Assembly: GCF_004331685.1 (NCBI RefSeq)
Contig: NZ_SJSM01000023.1
Coordinates: 19,057 to 83,056 of the forward strand
Direction: 5' to 3'
DNA length: 64,000 nucleotides
Origin: Pedobacter hiemivivus
GTDB lineage: Bacteria > Bacteroidota > Bacteroidia > Sphingobacteriales > Sphingobacteriaceae
In this document: one piece after another, positions 62,950-64,000 of the stretch
Layout: each line of letters opens with the position of its first letter
Position numbering within the stretch: the stretch's first letter is position 1
Notes under the pieces: generated by a model
Databases searched by the model: none
Seen by the model: only the letters and a program-made list of their open reading frames with translations
Told to the model about the DNA's origin: nothing
Translations under genes and position numbers: made by a program

Positions 62950-63051
62950 AGCGTTTTTTTAGGATACTAATTAGAATAAGAACAATGCTGGCTGTTAATT
63001 GTTTGTTTAGGGTAAGCGCAAGCCACTTAAAGCAAGATCTATCATAAAATA

Positions 63052-63081
63052 AAAAGGAGGATGATCATACATCCTCCTTTT
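63052..63081. terminator. intrinsic terminator
   Basis: AAAAGGAGGAT pairs with ATCCTCCTTTT (11 bp, plus one G-C pair), with T-runs on both strands. It ends the 111-residue minus-strand gene, whose stop lies just beside it. Confidence 0.8.
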
Positions 63082-63086
63082 AGTTT

Positions 63087-63422
63087 TTAATTCTCGCAGG
63101 CAACGATTGTGTCGTAATACTCGTATGTGTAATTCGAGTCATGACCATTGATTACGATTTTGATCTCATCACCCTCGTTCACATAAGTTGAAACATTTCG
63201 TGTTGAACCTATGTAGACATTGTTTACGTACCATTTAATTGTATCGTCGGTATGTAAATCCCTGGCTTCAAACTGCTCATCGCAGGAAGTTAGTTCGCCT
63301 CCAGAATGCCCACCACTTGTTATGTATGCACAATACCAGCTGTAATCTGGATCATCAGGTGTAAAGCTGGTTAGGAACGTCATAAACATTAATCCGGCAG
63401 CTAATAACAATTTAAATTTCAT
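63087..63422 (-). CDS. small exported protein, family unknown
   Basis: 111 residues: signal peptide (LLLAAGLMFMTFLTSFTP), mature part of about 88 residues with three Cys (31, 47, 109), rich in Asp, Tyr and Thr, predicted as beta-strands (IKWYVNNVYIGSTRNVSTYV). It looks like a small beta-sandwich, perhaps PKD- or Ig-like, but I do not recognise the family. No promoter box was seen in the 60 bases upstream. A terminator follows the stop. Confidence 0.65.
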   Translation of the reverse strand: MKFKLLLAAGLMFMTFLTSFTPDDPDYSWYCAYITSGGHSGGELTSCDEQFEARDLHTDDTIKWYVNNVYIGSTRNVSTYVNEGDEIKIVINGHDSNYTYEYYDTIVACEN

Positions 63423-63779
63423 AATTGAATTGTTTAAGGTGTATAAATTGGGTTAATTAGGCAGGTGAGGGGGCTGAGCGTTGTTGTTTGAAGTTTTTCA
63501 TAATGAGGCGATTAATTGAGTTTAGCGTTTTGTTATCTCAAATATTTAAAATATTTCAGCTGCTTTTATAACTTAAATTACCTATCTGTTAAATCATATT
63601 GTCATTGGCTTTTAAAAGCCAAAAAAAGGACCTGTATCATCACTCGTGATCAGGCTCTTTTTATGCATACGTCTTTTTAAAAAAAATGGGTTCTGTATCT
63701 TATGGATCAAGCGGAATTCTTGGGGGGAAGGAAATAATTTCTTTCTTTTGCATTTGTAAACCAAACGACAATTTTTATT
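63423..63779. other. intergenic region before the transposase
   Basis: It holds a perfect palindrome TTGGCTTTTAAAAGCCAA (63605-63622), an imperfect hairpin with A/T runs on both sides (63625-63665), and further right the upstream part of the IS. A 61-codon open frame on the minus strand (63612-63797) has no protein character and crosses these structures. Confidence 0.5.
63625..63665. terminator. imperfect bidirectional terminator-like hairpin
   Basis: AAAAGGACCTGTATCA faces TGATCAGGCTCTTTTT with a few mismatches; T-runs on either strand. No plus-strand gene reads into it, so it may stop transcription leaving the IS. Confidence 0.4.
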
Positions 63780-64000
63780 TTGAGTCAAGCCGAGCAAACC
63801 CTGATCAGTTTATTATTACCGGAAGGTATCCTGGATTATTTTGAGTTAACCCAAGTAGATAAAGCAGAAAAGATGCTGAACATCTACCTTGAAGAGAAGA
63901 ATATAGCCCCCGAGGGTTATGATAAAAAGGATCTTGAATCCAAAGGATTCTTTCCAGAGGTTGGTATCCAAGACTTTCCTATTCGTGGCCAGAAAGTAGC
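63780..64000 (+). CDS. ISAon1-type transposase N-terminal region (partial at window end)
   Basis: From a TTG at 63780 the frame runs open to the window end. It reads LISLLLPEGILDYFELTQVD, IYLEEKNIAPEGYDKKDLES and KGFFPEVGIQDFPIRGQKV, which I recognise as the N-terminal region of ISAon1-family transposases. In these elements the transposase is usually made from two frames. The start is non-ATG and uncertain. Its left terminal inverted repeat could not be defined; the IS probably begins between 63665 and 63780. Confidence 0.7.
   Translation, partial: MSQAEQTLISLLLPEGILDYFELTQVDKAEKMLNIYLEEKNIAPEGYDKKDLESKGFFPEVGIQDFPIRGQKV

Noticed and set aside
63612..63797. A 61-codon minus-strand open frame
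   Set aside because: Lys/Arg/Phe-biased product without family features; it crosses a palindrome, a hairpin and the start of the transposase.

Overview
The window looks like a chromosomal segment from a Bacteroidota bacterium of the Sphingobacteriaceae (Pedobacter-like). The evidence is AT-rich DNA, TAnnTTTG-type -7 promoter boxes, two SusC/SusD loci with FecR anti-sigma factors and ECF sigma factors, few Shine-Dalgarno sites, and family content typical of that group (STN-domain SusC, TlpA-DUF4369, ISAon1-type transposase). No rRNA or CRISPR is present; there is one tRNA (Glu).

Layout. 0-12.2 kb is mostly housekeeping: a GHL10-like lipoprotein, a PAP2 phosphatase, an alcohol dehydrogenase, a 2OG-Fe(II) oxygenase, dGTPase, PepD-type dipeptidase, the cysteine pair cysE-cysM, an EnvC-like protein with a degenerate LytM domain, a TruC-like pseudouridine synthase and dnaA. 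12.2-17 kb holds tRNA-Glu, a CheB-like methylesterase, a broken HxlR regulator / azoreductase pair facing each other across a symmetric operator, and small hypotheticals. 17-20.7 kb is a minus-strand operon: LytS-like kinase, LytTR response regulator, outer-membrane beta-barrel protein, LpxL-type acyltransferase, small ORF.

20.9-31.4 kb is SusCD locus 1: ECF sigma, FecR, SusC, SusD, DUF4843 lipoprotein, PKD-like lipoprotein, TlpA-like thioredoxin. It has no recognisable carbohydrate-active enzyme. 31.4-46.4 kb is SusCD locus 2: divergent sigma, FecR, SusC, SusD, GH79-like, GH88, PL8, an esterase and an exported FAD oxidoreductase. The lyase plus unsaturated-glucuronyl hydrolase plus glucuronidase set points to a uronic-acid polysaccharide such as hyaluronan or unsulfated chondroitin; no sulfatase is present. 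In both loci the fecR-susC gap carries a minus-strand intrinsic terminator, and a minus-strand TAnnTTTG box lies at the susC start codon. This is the layout expected for short antisense RNAs against the susC leader, and I regard it as the most interesting signal here.

46.4-57.6 kb holds two efflux systems: AraC regulator with TolC-EmrA-EmrB-like genes, then (after a DinB-like gene) an AcrA-AcrB-OprM-like RND operon. 57.6-58.1 kb is a long non-coding tract with a protein-like reverse-strand frame. 58.1-61.2 kb is a one-module NRPS (A-PCP-TE, no condensation domain; adenylation code closest to cysteine) followed by a GNAT acetyltransferase. The window ends with a convergent amidohydrolase lipoprotein, a small exported protein and the 5' end of an ISAon1-type transposase.
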